Shown here: positions 42,807 through 53,905 of the stretch, piece by piece
Layout of the letters: each line of letters starts with the position of its first letter
How positions within the stretch are numbered: the stretch's first letter is position 1
Assembly: GCA_030867875.1 (NCBI GenBank)
Contig: JAOWCC010000019.1
Coordinates: 37,801,976-37,865,975, forward strand
Length of the DNA: 64,000 bases
Origin: Actinernus sp. WN-2022
Lineage: Eukaryota; Cnidaria; Anthozoa; Actiniaria; Actinernidae
Direction: 5' to 3'
The notes under the pieces: model-generated
Told to the model about the DNA's origin: nothing
Seen by the model: the letters and a program-made list of their open reading frames with translations, nothing else
Databases searched by the model: none
Program-made: the position numbers and the translations under genes

Positions 42807-42830
42807 AATTATGAGTAATACTAATTATTA

Positions 42831-43129
42831 TTCAATAACACGACTATGATTGGCTACTAACTAATCGGTGTGGGAATACCATACTCCCACATCACATTAA
42901 GCACATGTCAATCACTGTCGTTCACTCTCCGGTGTGGGACTAATGAAACCCTACGCTCGTTAAGGAGATGTCAATATCCCTAACCTCAATTAGTAATTAT
43001 CCTAATCTTGTTTATATATCGATAGATGAAACTTCTGTGCCACAAAATGAAACCTTGAGAAGCACATACCCGTTATATGAAGTCCCCACTAGAAAATCGT
43101 TCTGGACGCTTGGCCAAGAAGTTACCGTG
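42831..43129. other. Unassigned
   Basis: It contains a short inverted motif (GTGTGGGAATACCATACTCCCACA and GTGTGGGAC) that could be an end of the DIRS element. No gene was seen. Confidence 0.4.
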
Positions 43130-43505
43130 CTAGTTTGAACTCAAACAAGTGCGGCTCTTAGCCAGTTCGGAGTGAAGAGTTTGGCTTCTATGGCAGACAA
43201 AAACACGAGAAACGTCTTATTTTAAAGATACAGATTATTTGGTTTTAATCCGCTATCGCCTTTCACGTTCTTCTCTGATCGAGGTTGTCGTGTTCACTTT
43301 TAATTACCGAGTTAGCTTGAATTCTACAGTTCCGCTCTTAGCCGGTTCGGAGTGAAGACGGGAGGTTTCATTTGTAGGAGTTTCACTACTGGCACAGACA
43401 AAACACCAGGAACGTCTCATTTCAAAGTTGAAGATTTAAAAAAGTCCGTTTCTTCATTTGATTTTGATGCGCTATCGCTTTTCACGCTGTTCTCCGAGAA
43501 AGAAT
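43130..43505. repeat. Tandem pair of an about 190-bp repeat
   Basis: GCTCTTAGCCAGTTCGGAGT (about 43154) and GCTCTTAGCCGGTTCGGAGT (about 43333) open two units. Each continues through AACGTCTCATTT-type and GCGCTATCGCTTTTCACG-type sequence. Confidence 0.75.
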
Positions 43506-44220
43506 AATTCATATAAAATTGTGATAATACTAAAACGATATTCAAAATGTCGAAGGGACTAACGTGTAAACCACTGCAATAACTATCCGCTTTGAACGGA
43601 GTACAATATATTCTGTCGAATAATAATGTTATTCATTATGCCTCATATTTTCTCGTCCCCCCTCCTGTGCTAAAGCACTCTATTAGTGCTCATTCACAAC
43701 AGCCATGGGTTAATTAACTTGCTGAAAAAGGATAGGGGGCTATCAGAACGAGTTGAGGAGAGGCCTGAATTTCAGGCCAAGTTTCTATTGTCGGTACAAA
43801 ATTAATATTTCAAAGCCACATGTTTCCTCATAAATGTGCTACTTGGCTCCCACCCCTCTCCCCGTAGTGTCTACCGCTTTCTGTACCGGCGCCCGTTTCA
43901 CTTTTTTGATAATAAACTAGATAAGCCTATGACATGACTTTGTCTACAGCATTAACGTTATCATAATAGTTCTTTTGCTGCTTAATTGTGTTAACAGGTG
44001 AAAAGCATAAATATTTCGTATTAATTAACTCAAGAGTGTTTTTAACCATTTGATGTATTAGTTTTGTTGTATAAAGATGTTATTTAAAAAATGTTATTGT
44101 TTTGTCCAGACGAAGTATTCAACGCATAAAATAATCGGGATTCATTATCGAATAAATTACCAATTTCTGATCTAATTTCTGACTAAAAGCCATCTATTTT
44201 AGACTTCCAATTGAATACAT
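43506..44220. repeat. Duplicated block, short copy (counterpart of 61.6-63.5 kb)
   Basis: It shares with 61628-63535, in order: AACGATATTCAAAATGTCGA, CAAAGCCACATGTTTCC, TTGATAATAAACT, AAATTTCTGACTAAAAGCC and ATCTATTTTAGACTTCCAAT. It lacks three insertions present in the other copy. Confidence 0.85.
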
Positions 44221-44362
44221 TATAGAGCGATTTCCAGTTCATATATGAACCGCACTAGAAAACACAACAGGCCCGTGTTTATCTGCAATGGACAGAGTCG
44301 TTGAACGTTATTAACGAACGCGCGATTGAACAGGAGAAACGCGCTCTAAAGATCAGTCTTAA

Positions 44363-44956
44363 AGTGCCACTACGACGAAAATTTACCATTTCGATTTGCC
44401 ACTTTTTCAGTGTCTATAGGTCAATCAGTATTAGAAATATCCGAAATAGTAAAAAATATTCCCAAATGGGCATCTTAAACCACAAATTTTAGGAGAGTTT
44501 ACCGGTAAAATCCTGTCCGCCATTGCTGGAAGCCGTGCCCTTTGTTCAGCTTTAAACAAAGGTTTATTCACCGGAAGTGATGTCATACACTTAACACGAC
44601 AACCTCGTGGCGCGAAATAGCGTGCATAAAAAAGTAGCCAACCTCGCAAAGATAAATATAACTTTCTTCTTATGTACGTGAAGACGTTTTTAGTAGAAAT
44701 ATGCCTCCAGGCGTTGTGTTCTGCAGGCGAGCGTTAAGTGTATGACATCATTTCCGGTGAATAAACCTTTGTTTAAAGCTGAACAAAGGGCACGGCTTCC
44801 AGTAATGGCGGACGTGTAGATTCAATATTCGGAGCTAAAAAAATAAGACTTCCTGTCGTTGTATCGAAAAACAATTTGAACTGGTAATAATATATGAACT
44901 CTACTTTATGAATATGCAAAAACATTGATATGTCAAAATTTGATCGTAGGGGCACT
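44363..44956. mobile_element. TTAA-target MITE, 594 bp, with nested foldback
   Basis: Ends AGTGCC(A/C)CTACGA and their inverse are flanked by TTAA (44359-44362 and 44957-44960). Inside, GGAAGCCGTGCCCTTTGTTC (about 44530) and its inverse (ending about 44802) bracket a second foldback whose arms continue through TTTAAACAAAGGTTTATTCA. Confidence 0.8.
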
Positions 44957-44961
44957 TTAAG

Positions 44962-45106
44962 GGCCCGGTTGTTCAAAGGGTGGATAACTTTATCTAGCGG
45001 CTAAATCCTTATCCAGTGGATAACATAAGCCAGTTTGGTTAATATTTATTCACTGGATAAGGATTTATCCACTGGATAAAGTTATCCGTCCTTTGAATAA
45101 CCGAAC
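44962..45106. repeat. Palindromic MITE of the GGCCCGGTTGTTCAAAGG family, copy 1
   Basis: GGCCCGGTTGTTCAAAGGGT pairs with CCTTTGAATAACCGAACCC. The inner arms are TAAATCCTTATCCAGTGGAT and its inverse. A close relative lies at 61171-61312 and a more distant one at about 62285-62403. Confidence 0.8.
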
Positions 45107-45380
45107 CCTGTTCAATCAGCAACGAACCCTACTTCAGCTGTAAAGTGGCTTTTTCAAAGTTAGCCAATCAGCAACGAGCCTTTTTGTAAACAACTTCAGC
45201 ATGGCTTTCCTTTGCACATTTTTATTATCAAAGATACCTAAAGAGCTGAATATCACGGGGGGGGATCTAGAACAATTACTGAAAGAGGCAGACTAAACAC
45301 TGAAGGTCATACACAGTAATGACATCTATTTTATTTAACGTTTTGCGAGTATTTACAACCATTGTATTTTCCTAGAAAAA

Positions 45381-45641
45381 AACTCTGAATTTCTAACGGG
45401 ACCTGAAACAACCATAGGGGCTGATCAAAGCCAGGACCCGGCTAAACCACAGATCGAATTGGAACAGTAGCGTGTTGATGTCTGTGGAGGGAGTAAAACA
45501 GGATGACCCGGAGAAAATCCCTCGGGCAAGGGCGAGATACCAACACACTCAACTCACATGGCGCCGCGTCCGCGAATCGAATCTGGGCCACAGAGGTGAG
45601 AGGCGAAGCGTTTAACGATTGCGCCAGCCCGGCTCCCCTAA
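45381..45641 (-). repeat. tRNA-derived SINE, full-length copy 4
   Basis: On the minus strand a tRNA-like head (GGGAGCCGGGCTGGCGCAAT, A-box GGCGCAATCGTTAAACG, B-box AGATTCGATTCG) runs into the family body (TTGGTATCTCGCCCTTGCCC to GTTAGAAATTCAGAG). This is the only copy with a complete head, and it defines the family as tRNA-derived and Pol III-type. Confidence 0.8.
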
Positions 45642-45724
45642 AAAAGTTAATAGTTTCCGGTTGTCTGGCACGAAAAGGTGGTTTAAGTCAGTTGACTCCT
45701 GCATTAACTGTTCGTTAGCCAGCT

Positions 45725-46732
45725 TCATATAGATTGCGTGAAACACGTTTTTCTTAAAATGTTCTTGAATATTTTCTTAAAAGCGGCCTTAAAATCTGTG
45801 TTTGTTAATGTGTAAACTAAGGGGTTTATCCACGCGGGAGTACAAGCGAACTTACACGTAATTAGAATTATCTTGTCTAGATTATTTAACAGTTCAGTAC
45901 TTGATACTCCTTGGTGGCTTTGCAGGGCATAGTATGAAACCCCGATATGCGGGATATTCAGTACGAGAAACGTCCCTACTATAACTCCAACAGTTCTCGC
46001 AACCTTCATCTCGATTTTCCTTCTCGCTTCGATAGTTGTAAACGGTTGGAGCTTTTTGGAGTGTTTTCTAGATATTTTGAATATACAGGAATAAGAAATG
46101 ACCATTATTAAGAATGGGATGGCAAAGGTTACAAGAACGTTGACGATAATGTGCTCTAAGTTCAGTTCTTGTTTTGTACAGGGGTTTGGTTTGAAGCATC
46201 CAGTCATGACCTTCCATAAGTCACCGGTGTTCGTTTGTGTTAACGGTGAGAGAAGTATTTCAACGATAGGAATGAGAATTGCCGCGATCCATAAGATGAA
46301 TGCTACGATAGCAGCTCGGCGATTTGTCACCCAGTTCTTGTAGCGCAGTGCATACTTGATCGCTAGCAGTCTGTCTACACTGATGCAGCTCAGGTGAAAG
46401 ATACTCGCCATCACAATGATTCTATAAAATGTGACGAATATGAAGCAGAAATCATCTCGCGGGGCGTCTTCTAAGATATCTACAGCGATACAAGAGGCTA
46501 ATACAACTATAAACATCATATCGACCACTGTCAGGCTCACGAGCAGGGTATTAGCCGGGGTCCGCAAAACTTCGTATTTGTACACCGCCCAACAGATGAG
46601 CAAATTCCCCACAGCGACGAGTAGAATTTGAATTGAGTTCAAACTCAAGATGAAATACAACCAAAAGGATGTTATAGTTTCGCTGTTTGAAGAAGCTGTT
46701 GAATCAACTGAGCAGTTGTTTGGTACTGTCAT
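45725..46732 (-). CDS. Orphan class A GPCR, intronless, 335 aa (divergent paralogue)
   Basis: A seven-helix plasma-membrane receptor, ligand unknown. It is clearly related to the two 337-aa receptors in this window (shared VYKYE.LRTPANTLLVSL, FHLSCISVDRLLAIKY, NWVTNRRAAIVA) but differs at roughly half its positions. Landmarks are G42-N43 (TM1), D71 (TM2), C96 and C179 (probable disulfide), DRL at 120-122, a TM6 with LNIP (P261) in place of CWxP, and N303-P-L-V-Y307 (TM7). N-terminal sequons include N6. The same DRL and missing-CWxP changes as in its paralogues suggest they are ancestral to the cluster. The start Met begins MTVPNNCS; no other in-frame Met precedes TM1. Confidence 0.9.
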   Translation of the reverse strand: MTVPNNCSVDSTASSNSETITSFWLYFILSLNSIQILLVAVGNLLICWAVYKYEVLRTPANTLLVSLTVVDMMFIVVLASCIAVDILEDAPRDDFCFIFVTFYRIIVMASIFHLSCISVDRLLAIKYALRYKNWVTNRRAAIVAFILWIAAILIPIVEILLSPLTQTNTGDLWKVMTGCFKPNPCTKQELNLEHIIVNVLVTFAIPFLIMVISYSCIFKISRKHSKKLQPFTTIEARRKIEMKVARTVGVIVGTFLVLNIPHIGVSYYALQSHQGVSSTELLNNLDKIILITCKFACTPAWINPLVYTLTNTDFKAAFKKIFKNILRKTCFTQSI

Positions 46733-46739
46733 TTCTAAG

Positions 46740-47514
46740 CTGTGCTAATACTCCGTAGAAAGTCCAGACCGAGAAGCTGTTATGAAAGTATTACAGCAGA
46801 AAAATTGCAGTTTTCTCAAGTCGACAGATACTTTGTTTCGTATTTCACCTTTTAAGAGTTTGTCGACTGACGTTTGTATTGCGCTTTCTTGTAGTTATAG
46901 TCTCACCCAGATTTGATCTGATTGGCTAGCTCAAGACTACTTGAGTCATTGGACGCTGCTTGTTAAAACACTCTTGCAGTCAATCAAATTAATTGTGGAA
47001 TTATCTTCCTAAAACATCTGGAAAGAAGAATTGGTCTCAACCATTTAAAAAAGAACATTTAAGCAAGCGATGTAACGGTGTAAAGCGTAGAAATTGCTAG
47101 AATGGATTAAAAGTCGAGTGCGTAGGGGAGTTGATATTCAGAGTGTTGAGGTTCGTTTCCCGCTTCAGATATCCACATAGAAGACGCCCTTATGCAACAC
47201 AGACAAACTCAGCTGCACCTGCCTGTATACTATAGCTGAATGTTCATGACTTAAGTTATGTGAGAGCTTTTAGGCGGCGTCCTTTGGGTTATAGTCGAGA
47301 CAGGCGGTGTCATTCTAGTTTTGAAATACAACTAATTACCCAAACATCGACAAAATGAAATCGAGAACGCGAAAAGTAAAAGCGAGACAGTGTAAGAGAG
47401 AGATTCTTGCTAATGTGGTTTTACTTTTATGTGAGAAGAACTGTCAAAATGAGAGGTGGAGGGAGATTGTTTACTCAGTCGTGTTTGTTATAGAAATTGG
47501 TTCTAAAGCCCGGC
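46740..47514. other. Upstream flank of GPCR 2, no further gene recognised
   Basis: No coding or repeat family could be supported. Confidence 0.4.
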
Positions 47515-47757
47515 ACTCCTAAGCACTGCTAACTTGGACACATCACTCCTAACTTGGACACGGCACTCCTAACTTGGCCACGGCACTCCTAACTTGGCCA
47601 AGGCACTCCTAACTTGGCCACGGCACTCCTGACTTGGCCACGGCACTCCTGACTTGGCCACGGCACTCCTGACTTGGCCACGGCACTCCTGACTTGGCCA
47701 CGGCACTCCTGACTTGGCCACGGCACTCCTAACTTGGCCACGGCGCTCCTAACTTGG
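47515..47757. repeat. 20-bp satellite array, inverted relative to 11.1 kb (part 1)
   Basis: About 12 units of CACGGCACTCCTAACTTGGC, the reverse complement of the unit at 11.1-11.8 kb. Confidence 0.88.
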
Positions 47758-47831
47758 AAAGAATGTGATGTAACGTGGTAAGCTGTAGTGCTAAATGTGC
47801 ACGCCCTATGAGGGAAAGAGAAAAAATCTCT

Positions 47832-47904
47832 GACCCAAGTGGGACTCGAACCCAACGACCTCCAGGTTACATGTCTGGCGCTCTACCAACTGAGCTATCA
47901 AGTC
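47832..47904 (-). tRNA. tRNA-Thr(UGU)-like sequence, possibly non-functional
   Basis: It folds as a 73-nt cloverleaf: acceptor GACTTGA paired with TTGGGTC (several G-U pairs), D arm GCTCAGTTGGTAGAGC, anticodon arm CCAGA-CATGTAA-CCTGG and T arm with GGGTTCGAGTCCC. Canonical numbering puts TGT at 34-36, but position 33 is A instead of the near-universal T, and the anticodon and T stems each have a mismatch. The A and B boxes are good. It is more likely an amplified tRNA-like repeat than a decoding tRNA. Confidence 0.6.
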
Positions 47905-48088
47905 AGATGAGAGCAATCGTGGGTATTGGTGCGTTATATGGGGTCACGGCGATTAATATATGTATATGTAGTTATGATATGAAATCATGTTTGCCGCGTA
48001 GCACTAGTAAGTGTAAAGAATGTGATGTAAAGTGGTAAGCTGTAGTGCTAAATGTGCACGCCCTACGAGGGAAAGAGAAAAATTATCT

Positions 48089-48161
48089 GACCCAAGTGGG
48101 ACTCGAACCCAACGACCTCCAGGTTACATGTCTGGCGCTCTACCAACTGAGCTATCAAGTC
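48089..48161 (-). tRNA. tRNA-Thr(UGU)-like sequence, second tandem copy
   Basis: It is identical in the tRNA part to the copy 257 bp upstream, including A at position 33 and the same stem mismatches, which shows the unit was duplicated as a block. Confidence 0.6.
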
Positions 48162-48264
48162 AGATGAGAGTAATCGTGGGTATTGGTGCGTTATATGGGG
48201 TCACGGCGATTAATATATGTATATGTAGTTATGATATGAAATCTATCTATCCTATCATAACTAC

Positions 48265-48540
48265 ATATACTAACTTGGACACGGCGCTCCTAACTTGGAC
48301 ACGGCGCTCCTAACTTGGCCACGGCGCTCCTAACTTGGCCACGGCACTCCTAACTTGGACACGGCACTCCTAACTTGGACACGGCACTCCTAACTTGGAC
48401 ACGGCACCCTAACTTGGACACGGCACCCCTAACTTGGACACGGCACTCCTAACTTGGACACGGCACTCCTAACTTGGACACGGCACTCCTAACTTGGACA
48501 CGGCACTCCTAACTTGGCCACGGCACTCCTAACAGACGGG
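48265..48540. repeat. 20-bp satellite array, inverted (part 2)
   Basis: About 13 units of CACGGCACTCCTAACTTGGA type. It ends at CTCCTAACAGACGGGCCGAGACTAC, given as positions 48528-48552, which is the inverse of the left edge of the 11.1-kb array. A single stray unit in the opposite orientation ending CCCAAAATGCC lies at 48648-48665. Confidence 0.88.
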
Positions 48541-48673
48541 CCGAGACTACCTCAGAAGGTCTCAGAACCCCTACCATTTACACGACAAAAATTAGGGGTA
48601 CTGCGCCGATAATTTTAGGCACTCGTGCCTAAAATTTAGTAGCCAGTAGTGCCGTGCCCAAAATGCCGAGCTT

Positions 48674-49948
48674 ATGTCACGTCTTAGACTTCTGCCATGT
48701 CACAGGCTTTCATTACCAACTGTATCGTTGGACCTGGCTAAGGCCTTTGACACTATCCCACATAATCTCGTGCTGGCTAAATTAAAAGCATATGGAGTAG
48801 ATGAAAAGAGTGCGAGTCTCGTCAAGAACTATCTGACTGACAGAAAACAAAGAGTCAAAGTAGGAGATAGGTATTCTTCTTGGCACCTCATATCCAAGGG
48901 TGTTCCGCACAGATCAGTCCTAGGACCACTGTTCTTTTATGATGTTCCTTGGTGATTTCTTCTTGTTTGTGGAGAAGGTGTCCGTTAGCGCATATGCTGA
49001 CGATATACAGTTCTATGACTCTGATAAGAACCCTGTAACATTGGAATCTAAACTACAACGAAATTTGCTAAATGGCGGCTCTTGGTTTGGTAAAAACGGT
49101 ATGATTGCCAATGCAGACAAGTACCAAGCTATGGTCTTGGGAGAATCTAGCTATTGCTTTACTTTTAATGTTAAAAATTATAACATGGCATGAACACAGA
49201 TAAAGAGTTACGGTTTAGCAAACATACCTCGGGAATTTGTAACAAAGTCAACAAACAAATATATGTACTTTCAAGATTTAAGAAACTCATATCTCCTGAT
49301 GTACGATGTAAACTATTCAAAGCCTTTAGCCTTCCCTGTTTTACGTATTGCTCATCGGTATGGCACTTTTGTAGTGTGCATAATAGTGAAAAACTGGAAC
49401 TTCTAAATAAGAGAGCACTTAGAGTTGTTTTTAATGATTACTCCTTAACATATCAAGAACTGTTAGATAAAATAGGATCTACATCCTTAAGACATAAGGT
49501 ATTCAAGATATGCTAATAGTTGCCTTTATGGCCATTAATGGCAGTTGCACGCCTAAATATTTAAAGGATATTTTTGAATTGAGGTCTGCTGCGCTTGGGC
49601 TACGTGGGTCAAAAAAAATAGTTATTCTTAGGCTTAACTCTACAACTTATGGCCTACATTCTTTTAGATACACGACAGCCAGGACCTGGAACAATCTAAC
49701 GAAACAACCTAGAACCCCCATAACGCTATTCGTACTATGTCTTTTGAAGATAGTCGTTGTACATTTTGTATCGAAATATTCAAACAACTTTTATTAGTAC
49801 TATATTTATATCTATTTTTTTTATATATATAGTTGTTTCTTACTTGATAATTTATTTATTTATTTCAATTACCTTCGGAGATGTTAGCATCTTAATGCTA
49901 CTCTGTAAATTCGAATTTAAATAAAGTTTATGTATGTATTGTTACGAG
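48674..49948 (+). mobile_element. CR1/L2-like LINE, 5'-truncated, with YADD box
   Basis: Reading across three or four frames, in order: LDLAKAFDTIPHNLVLAKL and KGVPHRSVLGPLFF (from about 48723), then SVSAYADDIQFYDSD (about 48984), then LSRFKKLISPDVRCKLFKAF, LLNKRALRVVFNDY and FRYTTARTWNNL (to 49797). The 3' end reads GCTACTCTGTAAATTCGAAT and then AAATAAAGTTTATGTATGTA. Frameshifts near 48950, 49190 and 49510 make it inactive. Its 5' truncation point lies directly after the satellite edge. Confidence 0.85.
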
Positions 49949-51587
49949 AGGATTACGACCCGGGATCTTCACTTCTGGCTTCTTTTTACTTTCTTGTTGC
50001 ACATGACATTACACTGCTACTACGGACTAACTACAGACTGACGATATACTAACTATATTTTACAGAACATTTTGGCTTTCTTTTATGTTCTCGGACCAGA
50101 CAGTATACCTGCGGGAGTCCTTAGATTAGGTAACTTTTGAGGAGCTGTATCTCCTTTCCTTTTCATAATTTTGTACCAAATAAGGTTGCATAGTTTTGTG
50201 TTTTGATAAAGTTGTCAACGATGCCAATTTAATGTAGGTACGCACGCTGGTGTGATACTGCCTGTTCCTGAAACAGCCAAGGCTACAATCGTGATATCGA
50301 GGCCACAAGCCCAAGTGTCAATCATTCATTTGTTTAACTAATCACGAGATTCCCAACTTTTTCATATTTTGATTCATATAGACATAAAAAGCGTAACTAA
50401 GAATATGCAACTAATTCATAAACGTTCCTAATAATTCATGGTATCCCAAAATGGACTCACTTAATTACAAAAGCTCATCGAAGCGCTCAAAATCAACTGC
50501 GTAGCCAAAAGTGTAAATTAAGTAATAGTCAGCAAGTTTTCTTGCTCATTTTGAGACACTAGCACTTCAAGACTGTCTACAATTAATTAACATGATATTC
50601 AAAGTAGATTAAATTTAGGATATGACTTCAATGATAAAAATAATAGTTCCAAACATGTAGTTGACACAGTATTTCCACTTCTAAGTTATTGGATATGTTT
50701 GGTAAGTAAGTTAAAGTCTAATGGCCTGTTTGAGCGACTTAGCCGTGTAATTTGTGTGAATAAAGTCAAACACTATTTGGTGTTAGTATAAAATTCTGCC
50801 AATTAAAAATGCACGAAATATGCACAACATGGTACCTAGTATGAGACCGTATCCGGAGTTACAGGCAAATGGATTCCCAACATGGTATATAAAATCCCAT
50901 TTCTCGAGCGAACATGTAAGGTTTTTGGTTATCATGGAAAGAAAATTCTGTTTCTTAATTGGCAGAATTTATATAATAAACAACTTATTAGTCGCCTAAA
51001 CAGCTAATACGGCTGTTTTGTTTTACTCTTCATTCGTCTTTTGGCGAGCCTTTGAATGACTCGTAAAAATACACAGTATTAGATGCTTAACCGACTATTA
51101 ACCTGTATTTATAATACTGATAGATTACGAGAGAATCCTAAGGTACTTTCGATGTCTTGAAAAGCTGTTAAATACACCTGTTAAATGCACTCGCGTTCCC
51201 CTCGTGTATCCGCAGTTTTTCAAGACCTCGAGCGTGCATTATGTAAGGGTTAGAGACTGCTTGTGAGTGCTTTATCGACAAATACAGGCACGCGCTGACT
51301 GTACGATGAACGAAAAATAATGAATACTGCATGAGGCCGAAGGCACTGTTAATATTCAAACTGAGTGCACTGTCAGCCGTGAATTTAAATTGAAATCAGT
51401 TGTCAATAACAATTTCATAAAGAAGTCAAATATTTCGCATGAATTATATCATTTTACGGTAAATATCTCCACAAAGAAATGTCATTTCAATAGACAATGA
51501 ATAAAAACAGAAGTAGATAACTTTGCAAAGAATAATTTACTTTGGCGTTCGGTCAGTTTAGTTGACGCCTTGCGAGTATGTTTGTAC
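49949..51587. other. No recognisable gene or repeat
   Basis: AT-rich sequence. I found no DIS3L exon, RNA gene or repeat family that I could support. Confidence 0.4.
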
Positions 51588-52466
51588 ATCTCGAAAACGT
51601 TTCTCTTGGAGCCATGTATTCAAATATCGAGTATTTCGCCGGCTTAACTCCTAGATAGTCTACTTTCTTTAATAGTTTATTTCATTCGAAAATAACTAAC
51701 CTGCAGATTCCAGTGAATTGAAATCTTGAAACCGGACTCCATGTGCTCGGCTCTGATGCAAACATTTTCTAAATAAAAAATCCTAGGTTTTCGAACCTTC
51801 CACTGAATTGTCGCTTCATTGTCGCTTCATTGTCTCCTCTTATTGACAGAGTAAGGTCTCGCCGGAAATAAAATCCATTTCTTCAGTAAGACGTCTAGAG
51901 TGTTGTAGAAACTTTTGTTTACTCGGACACATGTTGACTTGTTAGTTGTTGTACTTCCAGCGCTTGCAAATCAGCCATTTCTAACGAACGATTATGCAAA
52001 TGTTTGCCTCCAAACATAATGTGAGGCGAATAGTATGATTGTACATTTAACTCGAAAACGTTTCTCTTGGAGCCATGTATTCAAATATCAATTATTTAGC
52101 CGGCTTAACTCCTAGATCTGATAGTCTGCTTTCTTTAATAGTTTCTTCCATTCGAAAATAACTAACCTGCAGATTCCAGTGAATTGAAATCTTGACTTGA
52201 AACTGGCCTCCGGTGCAAACATTTTCCAAAGCAAAAATCCTGGGTTTTCGAACCATCCACTAAATTCTCGCTTAACTTTCTCCTCTTATTGACAGAGTAA
52301 GGTCTCGGAAATAAAATCGATTTCTTAAGTAAGTCTACTAGAGTGTTGTAGAAACTTTTGTTCACTCGGACACATGTTGACTTGTATTGAAGTTGTAAAG
52401 TTGTACTTCCAGCACTCGCAAATCAGCCATTTCCAACGAGCGATTATGCAAATGTTCGCCTCAAAA
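51588..52466. repeat. Tandem duplication, about 450-bp units
   Basis: Copies at 51588-52022 and 52048-52466 share, among others, AACGTTTCTCTTGGAGCCAT, GCCGGCTTAACTCCTAGAT and GTGTTGTAGAAACTTTTGTT. They differ by several small indels. No coding function was recognised. Confidence 0.85.
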
Positions 52467-53905
52467 TATATATCTTCTGTCACACAGGCAACAGAGTTCA
52501 ATCCTGCCGTTACCTTTCTAGTAATTGTCTGCATTTTCACTGTTAAATAGGCGATTGTAATGAGGTTTACCAAGCCGTCCACACACGTAACTAAGCGAAG
52601 GACTAGGTCTCCCTTTCCCTAGGTAAGAAAGGGTCTGGGTCGAGTGCTGTGCTCACCAATAATGCACGCTCATTAGCCAATCACATGCTTGGATTTTGTA
52701 CAATGCACGAAATTTGAACATTAATTTGTTATAGAACATGGAGAACCATCTTTTATTTGTTAAATAAAACAGTTCACGAGGCCATCAGAGTGTGGCCCAC
52801 TGAAAGTCGAACCAGACAGTGTATAAAATTAGTTTGGTGAGTGTCTCTTACATCTGCTAAAAGTGAACACGTTATAGCGGAGCTTCTGCACGGGCTGATC
52901 ACAGGCGAAGCACCAGTTGTAGCATCACCGTCCGGCCATTTGCGGCCCTCCCGACCTCTACTAATCGTAGCACTTTTTCTTCTAACGAAATCGATTTGTG
53001 TTGCGATAGATTTCCCTTAAAAGTTCCCAGTTGGCAAGGTCGTGAGTTCGAGTCCACGACTGACACATTCATTGTTTCTCCGGATAGCATTGTATTTAGC
53101 TCTACCGTTTTTCCTCGTTGTGGAATTTTGTTTCAAGAAAAAGAATAAAATAATATTGTTTCATCCATCTGGCCTCGTCTCGGACTAGAGCTACTTGCTT
53201 TAAGCCCAATGCGTCAAGTCTTTGGCATTACTACCATGCAGATGACGTTTATTTATATGTAACAAAAAGGTGTTTTGTTTGTTTTTCTCTAATTTTAACC
53301 TTCATAATTTTCCCGATTAGCCTGAAACACAGTCAGTTAGCTTCGACCCATGAAACGAGCTGCGATGTCTGTATTTCAGGCTATTCCCCGATGAGATATA
53401 ATTGGAGCTCCGGGCATAGACTTGCCTGTGTATATATTATTTTTTCACTAACAACACCGGAAAGATTATGACATGAGACACTCACTCTCAATAAAAAACG
53501 TGGTGTCAAAACTGCTGTACAAAACCGTCACAAATAGCTTTTAGGCCGGACTATGGAAAAATCAAAATTAATTTATGGATCATGACAGACATTACAGTGC
53601 ATTTTATACATTATGTTTGAATTTCAACTGTCATGAATCCAATTACTGTTATGAATACTTCTTCGCCCTCCATGGTTCTATTCTTTTCCTCTCGTCTCTG
53701 TTTTTCTTTGCCATGTTTTACTTTTTGTTTCTCATTTACTTTGTCTGGTAAAAACGTAGCCACGGCTTTCGGAAGTTTTAGTTTGTTCTTGAGATTCTCT
53801 GATTTTCATCACTTTTCTTCTTTTCCTCATTGGTTTAACCTTTTTCTCGCAATTCTTTCAGTTTCGCGCACATTTTTCTTCTTTCTTATAATAATGTCTC
53901 GATCC
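52467..53905. other. No recognisable gene
   Basis: No supported gene. A B-box-like GAGTTCGAGTCC at about 53042-53053 has no convincing A box or cloverleaf. Confidence 0.4.

Larger units (their letters stand above)
39236..42830 (-). mobile_element. Decayed DIRS-type (tyrosine-recombinase) retrotransposon
   Basis: Fragments in minus-strand order are a CCHC zinc knuckle (42806-42468), reverse transcriptase (42151-41771), RNase H (about 41385-41245) and the N-terminal part of a tyrosine recombinase (39793-39440). That gene set (gag-like, RT-RH, YR) defines DIRS elements, and no LTR or DDE integrase is seen. Tandem repeats at about 40020-40420 lie between RNase H and the recombinase. All frames are broken, so the element is dead. 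Confidence 0.7.
47760..48262. repeat. Tandem pair (257 bp) of tRNA-like units inside the satellite
   Basis: Two nearly identical 257-bp units start GAATGTGATGTAA(C/A)GTGGTA near 47760 and 48017. Each carries one tRNA-Thr-like sequence and ends GTATATGTAGTTATGATATG. Satellite repeats lie on both sides. Confidence 0.85.

Noticed and set aside
47589..47855. Open frame with repeated VPWPSQECRGQ peptides
   Set aside because: Translation of the same satellite on the other strand.
53025..53075. tRNA-like B box GAGTTCGAGTCC
   Set aside because: No A box at tRNA distance and no cloverleaf.
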